Below are positions 33,683 to 35,538 of a stretch of 35,538 nucleotides of DNA, piece by piece. Below the pieces are notes generated by a model that was not told where the DNA came from, did not search any database, and saw only the letters and a program-made list of their open reading frames with translations. Source of the stretch: JAQBZY01 sp038117205 (lineage in GTDB: Bacteria > Pseudomonadota > Alphaproteobacteria > Rhodospirillales > Casp-alpha2); the NCBI GenBank assembly GCA_038117205.1, contig JAYOFL010000039.1, forward strand, positions 1-35,538. Reading direction: 5' to 3'. How positions within the stretch are numbered: position 1 is the stretch's first letter; every line of letters begins with the position of its first letter. The position numbers and the translations under genes are program-made.

Positions 33683-35538
33683 TCTCCGAGGTCGGCCACT
33701 TCGCCCTGATTCTCGCGCTCATGGTGTCCGTCCTGCAAGGCACCCTGCCGCTCGTCGGCGCCGAGCGTGGCGATGCCCGCTGGATGGCGGTCGCCGGGCA
33801 CGCGGCAATGACGCAATTCCTACTGGTGGCGGTGTCCTTCGGCTGCCTGACGCACGCCTACGTGACGTCGGACTTCTCGCTCGTCAACGTGGTGCAGAAT
33901 TCCCATTCGGCGAAGCCGATGCTCTACAAGGTCTCCGGCGTCTGGGGCAACCACGAGGGCTCGATGCTGCTGTGGGTGCTGATCCTCGCCATCTTCGGCG
34001 CCGCCGTCGCCGCTTTCGGCCGGCAACTGCCGCCGGGCCTCAAGGCCCGGGCGCTTGCCGTGCAGGCGCTGATCGCGATCGGTTTCTATCTCTTCATCCT
34101 GTTCACCTCGAACCCGTTCGAGCGCATGCTGCCGCCGGCCGCCGACGGGCAGGACCTGAACCCGCTGTTGCAGGACCCGGGTCTCGCCTTCCATCCGCCG
34201 TTCCTCTATCTCGGCTACGTCGGTTTCTCGATGGCGTTCTCCTTCGCCATCGCCGCCCTGATCGAGGGCCGCGTCGACGCCGCCTGGGCGCGCTGGGTCC
34301 GGCCGTGGACGCTGGCGGCCTGGTGCTTCCTCACCATCGGCATCGCGCTCGGATCTTGGTGGGCCTATTACGAGCTCGGCTGGGGCGGCTTCTGGTTCTG
34401 GGACCCGGTCGAGAACGCGTCCTTCATGCCGTGGCTGATCGGCACGGCGCTCCTGCATTCCTGCGTCGTCGTCGAAAAACGCGACACCATGAAGGCGTGG
34501 ACGGTGTTCCTCGCCATCGTCGCCTTCTCGTTCTCGCTCTTGGGCACCTTCCTGGTGCGGTCGGGCGTGCTGACGTCCGTGCACGCCTTCGCCACCGATC
34601 CGACGCGCGGCGTCTTTATCCTGATCCTGCTGCTGATCGTCATCGGCGGCTCGCTGGCGCTCTATGCGTGGCGGGCCCCCGGGCTCCGCGCCACGGGGCT
34701 GTTTCAGCCGATCTCCAGGGAAGGGGCATTGCTGCTCAATAATCTTCTGATGGCGACGGCGGCGGCGGTGGTGCTGATCGGCACCCTCTATCCGCTCTTC
34801 ATCGACGCCGTCTCCGGCGGCGCCGACAAGATTTCCGTCGGCGCGCCGTTCTTCAACGCCGTCTTCATTCCGCTGATGTCGCCGATGATCGCCGCCATGG
34901 GCGTCGGGCCGCTGCTGGCGTGGAAGCGGGGCGATCTGCCGCGCGCCATGAAGACGCTTTCCGTCGCCGCCGGCGCGTCCGTGCTGGCGGTCCTGTTCGT
35001 GCTCTGGTGGCAGGATTCCCGCGCCGCCTGGGGGCTGGTCGGCACGGCGCTGGCGGCCTGGCTGGCGATGGCGACGCTGGTCGAGCTCGCCGAGCGGGTC
35101 CGGCTGTTCCGCCTGCCGCTCGCGGAATCCGTCCGCCGCTTCTTCGGTCTGCCGCGCGCCGCCTGGGGCATGACGCTGGCGCATCTCGGACTCGCCATCG
35201 CCATCGCCGGCGTCACCGGCGCCGGTGTGTGGAAGGTCGAGAGCATCCAGACCATGCACGTCGGCGACACCGTCACGGTCTCCGGCTACGCCTTCAAGTT
35301 CGAAGGGGCGCGGGATTACGAAGGCCCCAACTATCACGTCACCGAGGGCCGCTTCACGGTCTCCAGGAATGGCCGGCACGTTGTCGACCTGACACCGGAA
35401 AAGCGCGTCTACACGGTGCGCCAGATGCCGACCACCGAGGCCGCCATTCACACCATGATTTCCGGCGATCTCTATGCCGTCATCGGCGATCCGAAGGGCG
35501 AGAACGCTTTCGTGACGCGCCTCTATTTCAATCCGCTG
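33679..35538 (+). CDS. ccmF: Cytochrome c haem lyase CcmF (3' end outside the window)
   Basis: 620 residues are visible and the frame is still open at the window end, against roughly 650 for whole CcmF. The large multi-helix membrane protein joins haem to CXXCH apocytochromes. The tryptophan-rich haem motif WGGFWFWDPVENASFMPW, the N-terminal GVWGNHEGSMLLW and the RSGVLTSVHAFA segment identify it. The start overlaps the ccmE stop by four bases. ccmG, ccmH or ccmI probably follow beyond the window. Confidence 0.95.
   Translation, partial: MISEVGHFALILALMVSVLQGTLPLVGAERGDARWMAVAGHAAMTQFLLVAVSFGCLTHAYVTSDFSLVNVVQNSHSAKPMLYKVSGVWGNHEGSMLLWVLILAIFGAAVAAFGRQLPPGLKARALAVQALIAIGFYLFILFTSNPFERMLPPAADGQDLNPLLQDPGLAFHPPFLYLGYVGFSMAFSFAIAALIEGRVDAAWARWVRPWTLAAWCFLTIGIALGSWWAYYELGWGGFWFWDPVENASFMPWLIGTALLHSCVVVEKRDTMKAWTVFLAIVAFSFSLLGTFLVRSGVLTSVHAFATDPTRGVFILILLLIVIGGSLALYAWRAPGLRATGLFQPISREGALLLNNLLMATAAAVVLIGTLYPLFIDAVSGGADKISVGAPFFNAVFIPLMSPMIAAMGVGPLLAWKRGDLPRAMKTLSVAAGASVLAVLFVLWWQDSRAAWGLVGTALAAWLAMATLVELAERVRLFRLPLAESVRRFFGLPRAAWGMTLAHLGLAIAIAGVTGAGVWKVESIQTMHVGDTVTVSGYAFKFEGARDYEGPNYHVTEGRFTVSRNGRHVVDLTPEKRVYTVRQMPTTEAAIHTMISGDLYAVIGDPKGENAFVTRLYFNPL

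Noticed and set aside
33820..35451. Minus-strand open frame of 543 codons opposite ccmF
   Set aside because: Shadow of ccmF, which carries all CcmF motifs.

Overview
The window is GC-rich, gene-dense chromosomal DNA from an alphaproteobacterium, most likely a Rhodospirillales-type organism. The reasons are the very high third-position GC, an encapsulated-ferritin-like protein close to that of Rhodospirillum rubrum, a trxB gene beside Lrp and LysR regulators, a system I cytochrome c maturation (ccm) operon, and an acyl-CoA synthetase/liv/paaK-like operon of a kind common in this class. I see no tRNA, rRNA, CRISPR array, insertion sequence or phage gene. No species is claimed.

Layout. 1-2630: a palindromic repeat, an Lrp/AsnC regulator divergent from trxB, then a LysR regulator. 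2631-2944: no protein gene, but a chain of perfect inverted repeats ending in a strong terminator, probably a small RNA. 2945-5339 (minus): a stand-alone EncFtn-type ferritin and an EF-G-like GTPase. 5525-8377: two small unknown genes, an agmatinase-family ureohydrolase and a zinc alcohol dehydrogenase. 8480-12036 (minus): a P-type cation ATPase translationally coupled to a double-domain universal stress protein, behind an imperfect FNR-type site. 12152-15301: a DUF1223 thioredoxin-like protein, an EamA transporter with an attenuator-like leader, an unknown membrane protein and a cupin. 15439-18126 (minus): acnA. 18414-26775: an operon of acyl-CoA synthetase, livG, livH, livM, livK, livF and a PaaK-like protein, which should take up and CoA-activate an unknown organic acid. 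26802-26963: a chain of hairpins with C-rich loops, probably a second small RNA, ending in a terminator. 27033-35538: the ccm operon, with ccmF cut by the window end.

The most unusual feature is that the ccm operon is split. ccmABC (27033-29112) and ccmDEF (33070 onward) are separated by a 4 kb block. It holds an FNR-class regulator on the minus strand (overlapping the end of ccmC tail to tail), a large periplasmic cytochrome with twelve CXXCH haem sites, and a small secreted Rap1a/Tai-like protein. An FNR-type site (one mismatch) lies in the regulator/cytochrome intergenic region. A perfect TTGAT-N4-ATCAA site lies upstream of ccmD at the spacing expected of an FNR-activated promoter. I infer a self-contained oxygen-responsive module: low oxygen activates the regulator, which could switch on the dodecahaem cytochrome and boost the downstream haem-delivery genes needed to mature it. 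The cytochrome's substrate is not evident from sequence.
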